Origin: SFWF01 sp045539925
GTDB taxonomy: Bacteria; Bacillota; Clostridia; Oscillospirales; Acutalibacteraceae
Assembly: GCA_045539925.1 (NCBI GenBank)
Contig: JAZQGH010000124.1
Span: 1-53,201, forward strand
DNA length: 53,201 nucleotides
Direction: 5' to 3'
Both the position numbers and the translations under genes were made by a program. Position 1 is the stretch's first letter; every line of letters starts with the position of its first letter. A model generated the notes under the pieces. The model was not told the origin of the DNA, did no database searches, and saw only the letters and a program-made list of their open reading frames with translations. Below are positions 32,795 through 40,754 of the stretch, piece by piece.

Positions 32795-33643
32795 TTACTG
32801 CTTAGAAAAATCTTTTCCGTAGTAGTCAAGGGTGAACTTACCGTCGGTTACAGTGATGTCATCCTTAGTGCCATCCTGATACTCGATAGAAGCACCTGTA
32901 GCAGTGGGATACCAAATTCCCATTTCAGCTCCTGAAATGAAGATCTTTCCGCTATTCTTGAACTCTACTGTGATAGCACCGTCTGCATCCTTCCACTCAT
33001 TAGCGAAGAGGTTATAGTAGTTGGAGATTGCCTTACCTGTATCGGTTGTGAGAGCAGCGTTTCTTACATAGAAGCGAACAGAGGGGCTAACTGCGTTGAG
33101 AATGTCGCCGCCGCCAAGGATTTCGTGGGTAACGACACCGCCAAGCTCCTTAGTGGGAGAAAAACCAACGGTATCGTTATCGTCAAAGGAATATGTACCT
33201 GTATCTTCCTTGCTGCCTGTGATGTTGAACTTTTCGCCGTCTACTACCTGAAGTACGGTATCCTCGGGAAGGTCGCCGAAAAGATAGGTCCAGTCGCCAA
33301 CAAGGTCGGGAGCAGCTGCGGGGGTGGGAACGGTTGTTACGGTGAGGGCGGTTGCATCCTCTAAGGATACCTCGCCGAAGGCACCCATTTTAAGAACAAC
33401 AGCCTTGTCGGTAGAGGCAACGGGGAAGGTTGCAATTACAAAACCGTCTGCATCGTATGCGGTAACAGAGGAGTCGGTTGCAGAAATCTTAACGGTATCA
33501 ACCTCACCCTTCTGGATTTTCCAAACGCCTTCGAAATCGCTCAATTTTACAGCATCAGTGCCAGAACTGTCTGAAGAACCGCCGCAGGCAACTAGGGTTG
33601 CCATAAGGCATAAGGAAAGAACTAAAGCAAGTAATTTTTTCAA
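32795..33643 (-). CDS. Uncharacterised lipoprotein
   Basis: I place the start at a TTG (33643) preceded by GAGGTG, because it gives a precise lipoprotein signal, (M)KKLLALVLSLCLMATLVACGG with lipobox LVAC and Cys20. The frame stays open further upstream, but into promoter and repeat DNA. The mature part, about 260 residues, has a Ser/Gly-rich start and three repeated beta-type stretches with similar patterns: LSDFEGVWKIQKGE, PDLVGDWTYLFGD and FANEWKDADGAITVEFKNSGKIFISG. This lipocalin-like or bacterial-Ig-like beta fold is common in clostridial lipoproteins. No enzyme motif is seen. Its -10 on the minus strand is TATAAT at 33694-33689. Confidence 0.8.
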   Translation of the reverse strand: MKKLLALVLSLCLMATLVACGGSSDSSGTDAVKLSDFEGVWKIQKGEVDTVKISATDSSVTAYDADGFVIATFPVASTDKAVVLKMGAFGEVSLEDATALTVTTVPTPAAAPDLVGDWTYLFGDLPEDTVLQVVDGEKFNITGSKEDTGTYSFDDNDTVGFSPTKELGGVVTHEILGGGDILNAVSPSVRFYVRNAALTTDTGKAISNYYNLFANEWKDADGAITVEFKNSGKIFISGAEMGIWYPTATGASIEYQDGTKDDITVTDGKFTLDYYGKDFSKQ

Positions 33644-33747
33644 TTTAAACACCTCATTAAAATTATTAAGAACTTTTTGTTCGAGGGTATTATAACACAT
33701 ATAATAAAATAAATCTACCATTATTTTTATGGTGTTCTGTTCACTGT

Positions 33748-33790
33748 AAAATTCATTATGTTTGTCATTCTGAGGAGCGGCAGTCACGAG
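33748..33790 (-). repeat. Truncated MITE-like element (one end only, inverted)
   Basis: AAATTCATTAT followed by GTCATTCTGAGGAGCGG is the reverse complement of the right end and flank of the elements at 12247-12356 and 23690-23795. The rest is missing; instead it runs into CAGTCACGAGGTACGAGTGAC, a block also found beside copy 2. The gap 33788-34219 carries such repeats and the dnaA leader only. Confidence 0.65.
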
Positions 33791-33891
33791 GTACGAGTGA
33801 CTGAGGGCTTGGCTTTAGAACATTAAGTTTACTCCAATCCCTCCACCGCTGAAGCGGTCCCCCTCCCTTGCTCCAAGGGAGGCATACGCTC

Positions 33892-33957
33892 GCCGTTTTT
33901 ATATCCGTGCCGAAGGCACACCTTTCCCTAATCCCTCGTCCCTCTTCCCTCATCCCT
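33892..33957 (-). repeat. GTGCCTTCGGCAC intergenic repeat, copy 3 (inverted)
   Basis: CGTTTTTATATCCGTGCCGAAGGCACACC, read here in reverse, is followed by the pyrimidine stretch CCCTCGTCCCTCTTCCCTC. It is the mirror of the copies at 12168 and 46712 and lies 260 bases before dnaA. Confidence 0.85.
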
Positions 33958-34219
33958 ACAAAAAGTGGCTCTACATACTTATATATATTATATATATTTA
34001 TTAAATTTAGCATTGAAATATGTTAATAACTGTGATATAATTTAATACGAATATAGACTATTATCGGGGCAGTATGCTTTTTTCTTCGAAAAATGTCGTA
34101 TTTCCCCTGAAATTTGTCCTTGACAAGGGGTTTTATGTCCGGTTTACCCCGAAAGATGTCGTTGTAAACAACAAAACTTTATAGTAAGCTGATAAAAAAA
34201 TTAAAAAGGAGTATGAAAT

Positions 34220-35536
34220 ATGCAGATAGAATCTCTGACCGATATATGGGAAGCCATTTGTCAGGAGCTTAAAAAACAAATGACCGAAATCTCCTTTAAC
34301 GTATGGTTTAAAGACCTGCATCCTCTGGAGATCAGAAACGGCGAGATAGTTTTAGGAATTTATTCCGACTATAAAAAGCAGATTATCGAATCCAACTATA
34401 TGAACATAATCAAACCCTGCGTTATGGAAATTATGGGCATTGAGATGGATATAAAAATAGTAGTTGAAGACGAAAACGGAAAAATTCTTACTAATACTGT
34501 TGCTCCCGTAAACTCTTCCTTTGAAGACAGCTTTACCTTCGATAACTTTATTATGGGATCCTGTAACCGTTTCGCCCACGCTGCTTCTATGGCGGTTGCC
34601 GATAATCCGAGGATAATCTACAACCCCCTTGTTATTTACGGACCTTCGGGCGTTGGTAAAACTCACCTTATGCTTGCTATCCGCAACCGTATTAAGGAAA
34701 AGTTCCCCGAAAAGCGCATTGAATATATCCGCTGTGAGGAATTTACCAGCAACCTTATTGAGGCAATCCATACAGGCACTGCCGACCTTTTCAGAAACCG
34801 TTTCAGAAATCTTGATGTACTGCTTATCGACGATATTCAGTTTATCGCAGGAAAGGAGCAGACTCAGGAAGAATTCTTTAACACCTTCAACGCTCTGCAT
34901 CAGGGCGGAAAACAGCTTGTTTTCACAATGGACAGACCTCCTAAGGATGTTAAGACCCTTGACGACCGTATCAGAAACCGCTTAGAGATGGGTCTCTTCG
35001 CAGATATTACTCCCCCCGACTATGAGACCAGAGTGGGAATTATCAAGAAAAAGGCTGAATCCTTAGGAATTCAGGTTGAGGACAACATTGTTCATTTCAT
35101 TGCCGAGCATATTACAATGAATACCCGTCAGCTTGAGGGTGTTGTTAAAAAGCTTCAGGCACTTATCAGTATTCAGAATCATCATCCTACCGTTGCTGTG
35201 GTGCAAAATATTATCCGCGAGGTCGTAAACGACACCAAGCCCGAGCCGATAAAGATTGAAAAGATTATCGCCGAGGTTGCCCGTACCTATGATGTCAGCG
35301 AAAAGGATATTATATCCAAGCGCAAAACGGCAGAACTTGCAAAAGCCCGTCAGATAGCTATGTACATAGCAAGAGAAACCACCGAGCTTTCATATAAACC
35401 CATCGGTGAGGCTTTCGGCAAGGACCATACCACCGTTTTATACGCAGTTAAAAAGGTTGAGGCTTTCCTGAAAGAAAACCCTTATGAAAAAGAGATAATC
35501 GACGATATTATCAAAAACCTTAAAACGGAAGCGTAG
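34220..35536 (+). CDS. dnaA: Chromosomal replication initiator DnaA
   Basis: DnaA binds 9-mer boxes at oriC, forms an ATP-dependent helical assembly and opens the DNA. The 438 residues show all four domains: domain I (about 1-80, IWEAICQELKKQM), a short linker, the AAA+ domain with Walker A GPSGVGKTH (141-149), Walker B LLIDDIQ (201-207) and sensor/arginine-finger region LDDRIRNRLEMGL (about 250-262), and domain IV with GEAFGKDHTTVLYAVKKV (about 401-418), the box-binding helix-turn-helix. The start is fixed by AAGGAG upstream. TTGACA at 34120-34125 could be its -35, but no good -10 follows. rpmH, usually just upstream, is absent. Confidence 0.98.
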   Translation: MQIESLTDIWEAICQELKKQMTEISFNVWFKDLHPLEIRNGEIVLGIYSDYKKQIIESNYMNIIKPCVMEIMGIEMDIKIVVEDENGKILTNTVAPVNSSFEDSFTFDNFIMGSCNRFAHAASMAVADNPRIIYNPLVIYGPSGVGKTHLMLAIRNRIKEKFPEKRIEYIRCEEFTSNLIEAIHTGTADLFRNRFRNLDVLLIDDIQFIAGKEQTQEEFFNTFNALHQGGKQLVFTMDRPPKDVKTLDDRIRNRLEMGLFADITPPDYETRVGIIKKKAESLGIQVEDNIVHFIAEHITMNTRQLEGVVKKLQALISIQNHHPTVAVVQNIIREVVNDTKPEPIKIEKIIAEVARTYDVSEKDIISKRKTAELAKARQIAMYIARETTELSYKPIGEAFGKDHTTVLYAVKKVEAFLKENPYEKEIIDDIIKNLKTEA

Positions 35537-35549
35537 CGGCTTATGCCGC

Positions 35550-35593
35550 AGGGCCGAGGGAAATGTGTGCCTTCGGCACGAATATAAAAACGG
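35550..35593 (+). repeat. GTGCCTTCGGCAC intergenic repeat, copy 4, between dnaA and oriC
   Basis: GGGCCGAGGGAAATGTGTGCCTTCGGCAC-type order with AATATAAAAACGG after it, beginning 14 bases past the dnaA stop. It is slightly diverged from the other copies (AATATAAA instead of GATATATAA). Confidence 0.8.
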
Positions 35594-35724
35594 CTACCGT
35601 CCCACAATATACCAAAAACCGCAAACGCGTGAATACTTCTTAATAAAAGATAAAAACTATATTCCGCGAATTGGGTGTCGGTCCCACCGACTTATTCAAG
35701 TTATTAAGTTGAATTAACAGTAAG

Positions 35725-35906
35725 TTTTTCACAACCCTCTTAATAACATAAAAGTTATCAACTTATTAAATTTTTATCAAGTTTTTATCAAACCACAAAA
35801 AACACTGTGTTATAAACGCAAAAATAACCTTTTTCACCATTTCACCGCCTCTACTAATACTGCTGTTTTTTATGTTTTATTTAATTAATTATTTTTCCGT
35901 TTTCTA
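35725..35906. other. oriC: DnaA boxes, DnaA-trio-like stretch and AT-rich unwinding region
   Basis: In order I see TTTTTCACA (35725-35733), TTATCAACT (35755-35763), TTATCAAGT (35774-35782) and TTATCAAAC (35785-35793), each one to three mismatches from TTATNCACA. Next come a GC-rich patch CACCGCCT (35843-35850), CTACTAATACTGCTG (35851-35865) and an AT-only-like tract up to 35906. On the opposite strand the middle piece reads 3'-GAT GAT TAT GAC GAC, the DnaA-trio pattern known from Bacillus subtilis, in the same position relative to a GC patch and an AT tract. It lies between dnaA and dnaN, the classical place. Confidence 0.75.
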
Positions 35907-35940
35907 AAAAACGAAAATTTTTGCTAAAGGAGTTTTCCCT

Positions 35941-37038
35941 ATGCTTTTTACAACCGGAAGAAGTGAACTTTTGGACGCTGTACAAAATCTTTCAAGAATC
36001 GTTACAAAAACAAGTCAGCCCGTTTTGGAAGGAATTCTTATTTCTGCCGAAAAGGGTAAGCTTACGCTTGTAAGCTACAACCTCGAAATGAGTATGAAAA
36101 AAGAAATTTATGCCTCCTGCGATGAAGAGGGAGATATAGTAATAAGCGCAAAGCTTTTAACCGAAATTCTTCGTCGAAGTGACGGCGCTCAGGTAACTAT
36201 AGAGGCTGATGAGCGTCTGATGTGCCATATCCGTTCGGGCAACGCAGTGTTTGACATTATGGGTATGAGCGCGGAAGATTTTCCCGAAACACCCTCTGTT
36301 CCCGAGACCGAAAAGATTGTTATGCCAGGCGGTCTTCTTAAGGATATGGTAAGAGGCACACTTTTTGCTGTTGCCACCACCGAAGGCTCCCGTCCTATTC
36401 TTACAGGTCTTAATATCACAACTCAGGACGGAGTTACTCAGTTTATCGGTATCGACGGCAGAAGAATGGGTATAAGAAAAGAAAATATAAACACCTCTGT
36501 AAATTGTAATTTTGTAATTGCAGGAAAAGCAATCGGCGAGGCAGTAAAGATAATCGCAAACGACGAAGAGGATATTGAGATGTTTGTTACAAAGATGCTC
36601 GTTTCCTTTAAGATTGACGGTTATACCCTTGTTTCCCGTCTGCTTGAGGGCGTTTTTGTGAACTACGAAAAGGCTATTCCTAAAGATTTCACACAGACCC
36701 TTAATGTTAAAACCAGAGATATTATCGATATTATCGAGAGAATTTCGCTTGTTGTAAATGACCGTCTTACCACACCTGTACGCTGTTCTATCGGAAATCC
36801 TGTTTCGACCTTTAAGTGTATTTCGGCTGTGGGCTGTGCTACCGATACATACGAGACCGAGCTTAGCGGCCCCGAATTTGAAATTGGTATAAATGCTCAG
36901 TATCTTCTTGATGCTCTTCGCGCAACCGAGGCTGACGAGGTTAAAATGAGCTTTAAGGGAGGCAGTGAGGGCTTTCTTATAGAGCCTATAGAGGGAGACA
37001 GCTTTCTCTATATGATAATGCCGATGCGCATTAAATAA
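35941..37038 (+). CDS. dnaN: DNA polymerase III beta subunit (sliding clamp)
   Basis: This is a ring-shaped processivity clamp that tethers DNA polymerase and repair proteins. At 365 residues it has the usual length, made of three clamp repeats of about 120 residues each. The opening MLFTTGRSELLDAVQNLSRIVTKTSQPVLEGIL is typical, and the C-terminal YMIMPMRIK matches the family's LI(M/L)P(V/M)R ending that lines the partner-binding pocket. GAAFGAG-type ribosome site AAAGGAG lies 7 bases upstream of ATG. It is the first gene to the right of the unwinding region and is read away from it. Confidence 0.97.
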   Translation: MLFTTGRSELLDAVQNLSRIVTKTSQPVLEGILISAEKGKLTLVSYNLEMSMKKEIYASCDEEGDIVISAKLLTEILRRSDGAQVTIEADERLMCHIRSGNAVFDIMGMSAEDFPETPSVPETEKIVMPGGLLKDMVRGTLFAVATTEGSRPILTGLNITTQDGVTQFIGIDGRRMGIRKENINTSVNCNFVIAGKAIGEAVKIIANDEEDIEMFVTKMLVSFKIDGYTLVSRLLEGVFVNYEKAIPKDFTQTLNVKTRDIIDIIERISLVVNDRLTTPVRCSIGNPVSTFKCISAVGCATDTYETELSGPEFEIGINAQYLLDALRATEADEVKMSFKGGSEGFLIEPIEGDSFLYMIMPMRIK

Positions 37039-37087
37039 GTAGGGCGCGACATCCTCGACGCGCCGTTAACCGAAAAGAGAAAAATAT

Positions 37088-37309
37088 ATGGATTATAAGA
37101 AAATATTTATTAAAGAAGAATTTATTCGTCTGGATGCAGCGTTAAAGCTCGCAGGATTTGTTTCTACAGGCGGACACGCAAAGATAGTTATTCAAAACGG
37201 TGAGGTCATCGTTAACGGAGAAGTCTGCGAAATGCGCGGTAAAAAGCTCAGAAACGGAGATACAGCCGTTTTTGAGGGTATGGGACTGATAGTGGATAAT
37301 GGAGGCTAA
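37088..37309 (+). CDS. yaaA: S4-domain RNA-binding protein YaaA/RlbA type
   Basis: This 73-residue protein consists almost wholly of an S4 RNA-binding fold: IRLDAALKLAGFVSTGGHAK (about 13-32), then VIVNGEVCEMRGKKLRNGDTA (about 43-63). In Bacillus the corresponding gene between dnaN and recF has been linked to ribosome assembly. Its last 11 bases overlap the start of recF, so the two are translationally coupled. The 50-base gap after dnaN contains a GGCGCG/CGCGCC hairpin (37043-37064). Confidence 0.92.
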   Translation: MDYKKIFIKEEFIRLDAALKLAGFVSTGGHAKIVIQNGEVIVNGEVCEMRGKKLRNGDTAVFEGMGLIVDNGG

Positions 37310-38366
37310 AAAACTCACAGGAGAGCTTTTTCGCAATCTTTTACCCTTTGAGGTAGAATTCTGCGAGGAAATGAATGTTATCTACGGAGATAATGCGCAG
37401 GGAAAGACAAACCTTATTGAGGCGCTCTGGCTCTTTACGGGTGCTAAGAGCTTCAGAACGGGTAAGGACAGCGAAATGGTTGCCTTTGGGGCTGAAAGAG
37501 CAAAACTGTCCCTTGATTTTGTAAGCGGCGGTGTAGAAAGAGAAGCAAAGCTTATTATAACAAACAGAAGAACTGCCGAGCTTGACACAAAAAAGCTTAA
37601 ATCTCCTTCACTTCTTGCAGGAAATTTTTGTGCCACAGTTTTTTCCCCTGTAGATTTGCAGATAGTCAAAGAGGGTCCGTCACTCAGACGAAAATTTATA
37701 GACCTTGCTATTTATCAGCTCTATTCCACCTACGGCTCTGTTTTAAAGGAATATACAAGGGCTGTAACCCAGAGAAATACCCTGCTTAAAAGTATGGAAG
37801 GCAGACTTCAAAATACCGAGATGCTTGATGTTTTCGAGGCGGAAATTGCCACTCTGGGCGAAAAAATAATAGATTATAGAATTAAATACTGCCAAAAGGT
37901 AACCGAAAACGCCGCAGACATATACAGTGAGCTTTCTTCCTTTCGTGAGGAGCTTTCAATTTTGTATCTTCCCTCCTGCCCACCTGAGGATATGGCAGAA
38001 AGGCTGTATAATTCCCGCCGTACAGATATTTTTTCGGGTATTACCTCGGTAGGACCCCACAGAGACGATTTGGATTTTAAAATTAACGGAATTTCTGCCA
38101 GATCATACGGCTCTCAGGGTCAGCAAAGAAGTGTTGCACTTTCTCTTAAACTTGCCGAATCAAGAACGCTTAAGGATATTACGGGTGAACAGCCCGTCGC
38201 TATTCTCGACGACGTTATGAGCGAACTCGATCCCGACCGTCAGGCTTTTATTTTAAATCATATAAAGGATTGGCAGGTTTTTATTACCTGCTGCGACCCC
38301 ACAAACGTAAAACCCCTTAAAGAGGGTAAGGTCTTTACGGTTGTAGGAGGGAAAATTAAAGAATAA
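37299..38366 (+). CDS. recF: DNA replication and repair protein RecF
   Basis: RecF is an ABC-type ATPase that helps load RecA at gaps and supports fork recovery. The 355 residues carry Walker A GDNAQGKTN (30-38), the ABC signature region SYGSQGQQRSVALSLKLAE (about 269-287, with SxGQ-type motif) and Walker B PVAILDDVMSELD (about 299-311). The start ATG lies inside the yaaA end. Length is normal. Confidence 0.96.
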   Translation: MEAKKLTGELFRNLLPFEVEFCEEMNVIYGDNAQGKTNLIEALWLFTGAKSFRTGKDSEMVAFGAERAKLSLDFVSGGVEREAKLIITNRRTAELDTKKLKSPSLLAGNFCATVFSPVDLQIVKEGPSLRRKFIDLAIYQLYSTYGSVLKEYTRAVTQRNTLLKSMEGRLQNTEMLDVFEAEIATLGEKIIDYRIKYCQKVTENAADIYSELSSFREELSILYLPSCPPEDMAERLYNSRRTDIFSGITSVGPHRDDLDFKINGISARSYGSQGQQRSVALSLKLAESRTLKDITGEQPVAILDDVMSELDPDRQAFILNHIKDWQVFITCCDPTNVKPLKEGKVFTVVGGKIKE

Positions 38367-38382
38367 ACAAAGATACAGAGTT

Positions 38383-38459
38383 AGGGAAAAGGGAAGAGGG
38401 AACAGGGAATCTTCATTTTTTCGAGATAAAAATTTATATCCCCTGTTCCCTTCTCCCTC
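38383..38459. repeat. Imperfect inverted repeat between recF and remB
   Basis: AGGGAAGAGGGAACAGGG on the left is nearly complementary to CCCTGTTCCCTTCTCCCT on the right, about 35 bases apart. The purine-rich arm resembles the GGGATGAGGGACGAGGG part of the GTGCCTTCGGCAC repeats, so it may belong to the same group. It could act as a transcription attenuator, but no T-run follows. Confidence 0.6.
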
Positions 38460-38497
38460 ATCACTAAAAATGAAAAAAATTGGTGGGATAAAAATAT

Positions 38498-38767
38498 ATG
38501 TACTTACACTTAGGCGAGGATACCATTGTTAAAAATAAAGATATAATCGGAATATTTGATATGGATACCACGACGGTTATGAAATCCTCACGCACCTTTT
38601 TAAACAAGGCAGAAAAAGAAAAACGGGCGGTAACCGTATCCTATGAGCTTCCAAAAGCTTTTGTTGTTTGTAAAGGAAAAAATGACAAAATAACAAAAGT
38701 TTATATCACTCAGCTTTCCTCCACAACACTTGAAAACAGATCAAAAACCTTTTTGGGATATAAATAA
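38498..38767 (+). CDS. remB: RemB/DUF370-like extracellular matrix regulator
   Basis: This 89-residue protein of the RemA/RemB (DUF370) family starts MYLHLGEDTIVKNKDIIGIFDMDTTT, the classical RemB opening. In Bacillus the homologous gene (yaaB/remB) stands in exactly this place between recF and gyrB and takes part in control of matrix genes. These small proteins form rings that bind DNA. No helix-turn-helix is seen. The gene is preceded by 130 bases with an inverted repeat and followed after 26 bases by gyrB. Confidence 0.9.
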   Translation: MYLHLGEDTIVKNKDIIGIFDMDTTTVMKSSRTFLNKAEKEKRAVTVSYELPKAFVVCKGKNDKITKVYITQLSSTTLENRSKTFLGYK

Positions 38768-38793
38768 TAAATAATTTTTCTAAGGAGTAGAAA

Positions 38794-40734
38794 ATGGATA
38801 ATCAGAACAACATCCCTGTAACAGGCAATTACGACGAAAATTCCATACAGGTACTTGAGGGTCTTGAGGCGGTAAGAAAACGCCCCGGTATGTACATAGG
38901 CTCTACCGGTGAGCGCGGTCTCCACCATCTTGTTTATGAGATTGTGGATAACTCTATCGACGAGGCTCTTGCAGGCTACTGTGACAAGATAGTGGTAGAG
39001 CTTCTTGACGACGGTCTTGTACGCGTTATAGATAACGGACGCGGAATTCCTGTTGGAATCAATCCTCAGAAGGGTATTCCTACCGTAACGGTTGTATTTA
39101 CCATTCTTCACGCAGGCGGTAAGTTCGGCGGAAACGGATATAAGGTTTCGGGCGGTCTTCACGGTGTTGGTGCATCGGTCGTTAATGCTCTGTCTACCTG
39201 GCTTGAGGTTGAGGTTAAGGACGGCAAACACATCCACAAGCAGAGATACGAAAAGGGTAATATCGTTTCCGAGCTTGAGGTTATCGGCGACACTTCTGAG
39301 ACAGGTACAACCGTTACCTTTAAGCCCGACCCCACAATCTTTACCGATACCACCGTTTACGATTATGAGACCTTAAAGAAGCGTCTTCGTGAGCAGGCAT
39401 TCCTAAATGCAGGTATCCGTATTGAGCTTAAGGACAGCCGTAGTGATGTATATGAGCCTCAGACCGAAGAATTTTTCTACGAGGGCGGTATCCGTTCTTA
39501 TGTAGAGTTCCTTTTAGAGGGTATAAAAAAGGACCGTCTCCATCAGGATGTTATTTATCTTAATACCACCGTCGGCGACCAGACTGCAGAGATTGCCCTT
39601 TTGTGGTCTACCGCCTATGACAGTAAGATAATGTCATTTGCAAACACCCTTTATACTGTAGACGGCGGTACCCACGAGCAGGGATTTCGTCAGGCTCTTG
39701 CAAATACCGTAAACAAATATGCCTTCGACTTTAAGCACCTTAAAGAGGGTAATGCCCGCTTAAAGGGTGAGGATATTATGGAGGGTATCGTGGCTGTTGT
39801 GTCGGTTAAACTTGCTGATGCACAGTTTGAGTCCCAGACCAAGGCAAAGCTTGGTAATACCTCTATCGGTAAGGTTGTTCGCGACCTTGTAAATGATAAG
39901 CTTTACCGCTATCTCGAAGAACATCCTGCCGAATCAAAGATAATAATTGAAAAATCTATCGCCTCCTCAAACGCCCGCGAGGCAGCTCAGAAGGCAAGAG
40001 AGGCATCGAGAAGTAAGTCGGGTATCGGCGGCAAGACCCGTATGCCCGAAAAGCTTACCGACTGCATTTCAGACGACCCCACAAAGACCGAAATCTACAT
40101 CGTCGAGGGAGATTCTGCAGGCGGTAGCGCTGTTGAGGGCAGAAACTCAACCTATCAGGCAATTCTGCCTCTTTGGGGTAAAATGCTCAATGTTGAAAAG
40201 GCAAGAGACGACAAGGTTTACGGAAATGATAAGCTCACTCCCGTAATAGTTGCCCTTGGAACGGGTATCGGCGAGAACTTTGATATTGAAAAGCTTCGCT
40301 ATGACAAAATTGTTATTATGGCCGATGCCGACGTAGACGGTTCACATATCAGAACACTTCTGCTCACCTTCTTCTTCCGTTATATGCCTCAGCTTATTGA
40401 AACAGGTCACATTTATCTCGCACAGCCTCCTCTTTATAGAATTTCTAAGGGCAAACAGCATTTTGATGTGTTTACCGACGAGGAAAAGGCAGAGGTTATA
40501 GAGCGTCTCGGCGGTACTGCCGACGTTCAGCGTTATAAGGGTCTTGGTGAAATGGATCCCGAACAGCTCTGGGAGACCACACTCGACCCCGAACGCAGAA
40601 CATTTTTACGCGTTACTATGGCAGATGCAGTTCTTGCCGACGAGACCTTTACAATGCTTATGGGTGACGAGGTTGAGCCGAGAAGACTGTTTATTGAAGA
40701 AAACGCTCAGTTCGCAACTGACCTCGATATTTAA
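38794..40734 (+). CDS. gyrB: DNA gyrase subunit B
   Basis: This is the ATPase subunit of gyrase, which introduces negative supercoils with GyrA. Its 646 residues match the short Gram-positive form. The GHKL ATPase motifs are EIVDNSIDEALAGYC (about 49-63), VIDNGRGIPVG (about 77-87) and KVSGGLHGVGASVVNAL (about 118-134). The transducer domain is followed by TOPRIM with IVEGDSAGGSA (about 437-447) and DADVDGSHIRTLLLTFF (about 511-527). The C-terminus has YKGLGEMDPEQLWETTLDP, typical of GyrB rather than ParE by neighbourhood. GyrA follows after 20 bases. Confidence 0.98.
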   Translation: MDNQNNIPVTGNYDENSIQVLEGLEAVRKRPGMYIGSTGERGLHHLVYEIVDNSIDEALAGYCDKIVVELLDDGLVRVIDNGRGIPVGINPQKGIPTVTVVFTILHAGGKFGGNGYKVSGGLHGVGASVVNALSTWLEVEVKDGKHIHKQRYEKGNIVSELEVIGDTSETGTTVTFKPDPTIFTDTTVYDYETLKKRLREQAFLNAGIRIELKDSRSDVYEPQTEEFFYEGGIRSYVEFLLEGIKKDRLHQDVIYLNTTVGDQTAEIALLWSTAYDSKIMSFANTLYTVDGGTHEQGFRQALANTVNKYAFDFKHLKEGNARLKGEDIMEGIVAVVSVKLADAQFESQTKAKLGNTSIGKVVRDLVNDKLYRYLEEHPAESKIIIEKSIASSNAREAAQKAREASRSKSGIGGKTRMPEKLTDCISDDPTKTEIYIVEGDSAGGSAVEGRNSTYQAILPLWGKMLNVEKARDDKVYGNDKLTPVIVALGTGIGENFDIEKLRYDKIVIMADADVDGSHIRTLLLTFFFRYMPQLIETGHIYLAQPPLYRISKGKQHFDVFTDEEKAEVIERLGGTADVQRYKGLGEMDPEQLWETTLDPERRTFLRVTMADAVLADETFTMLMGDEVEPRRLFIEENAQFATDLDI

Positions 40735-40754
40735 TGAAAGGGGAGTGTTAAAAA

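Noticed and set aside
38383..38459. Terminator between recF and remB
   Set aside because: The stem is imperfect, the loop long and no T-run follows; it fits a repeat better than a terminator.
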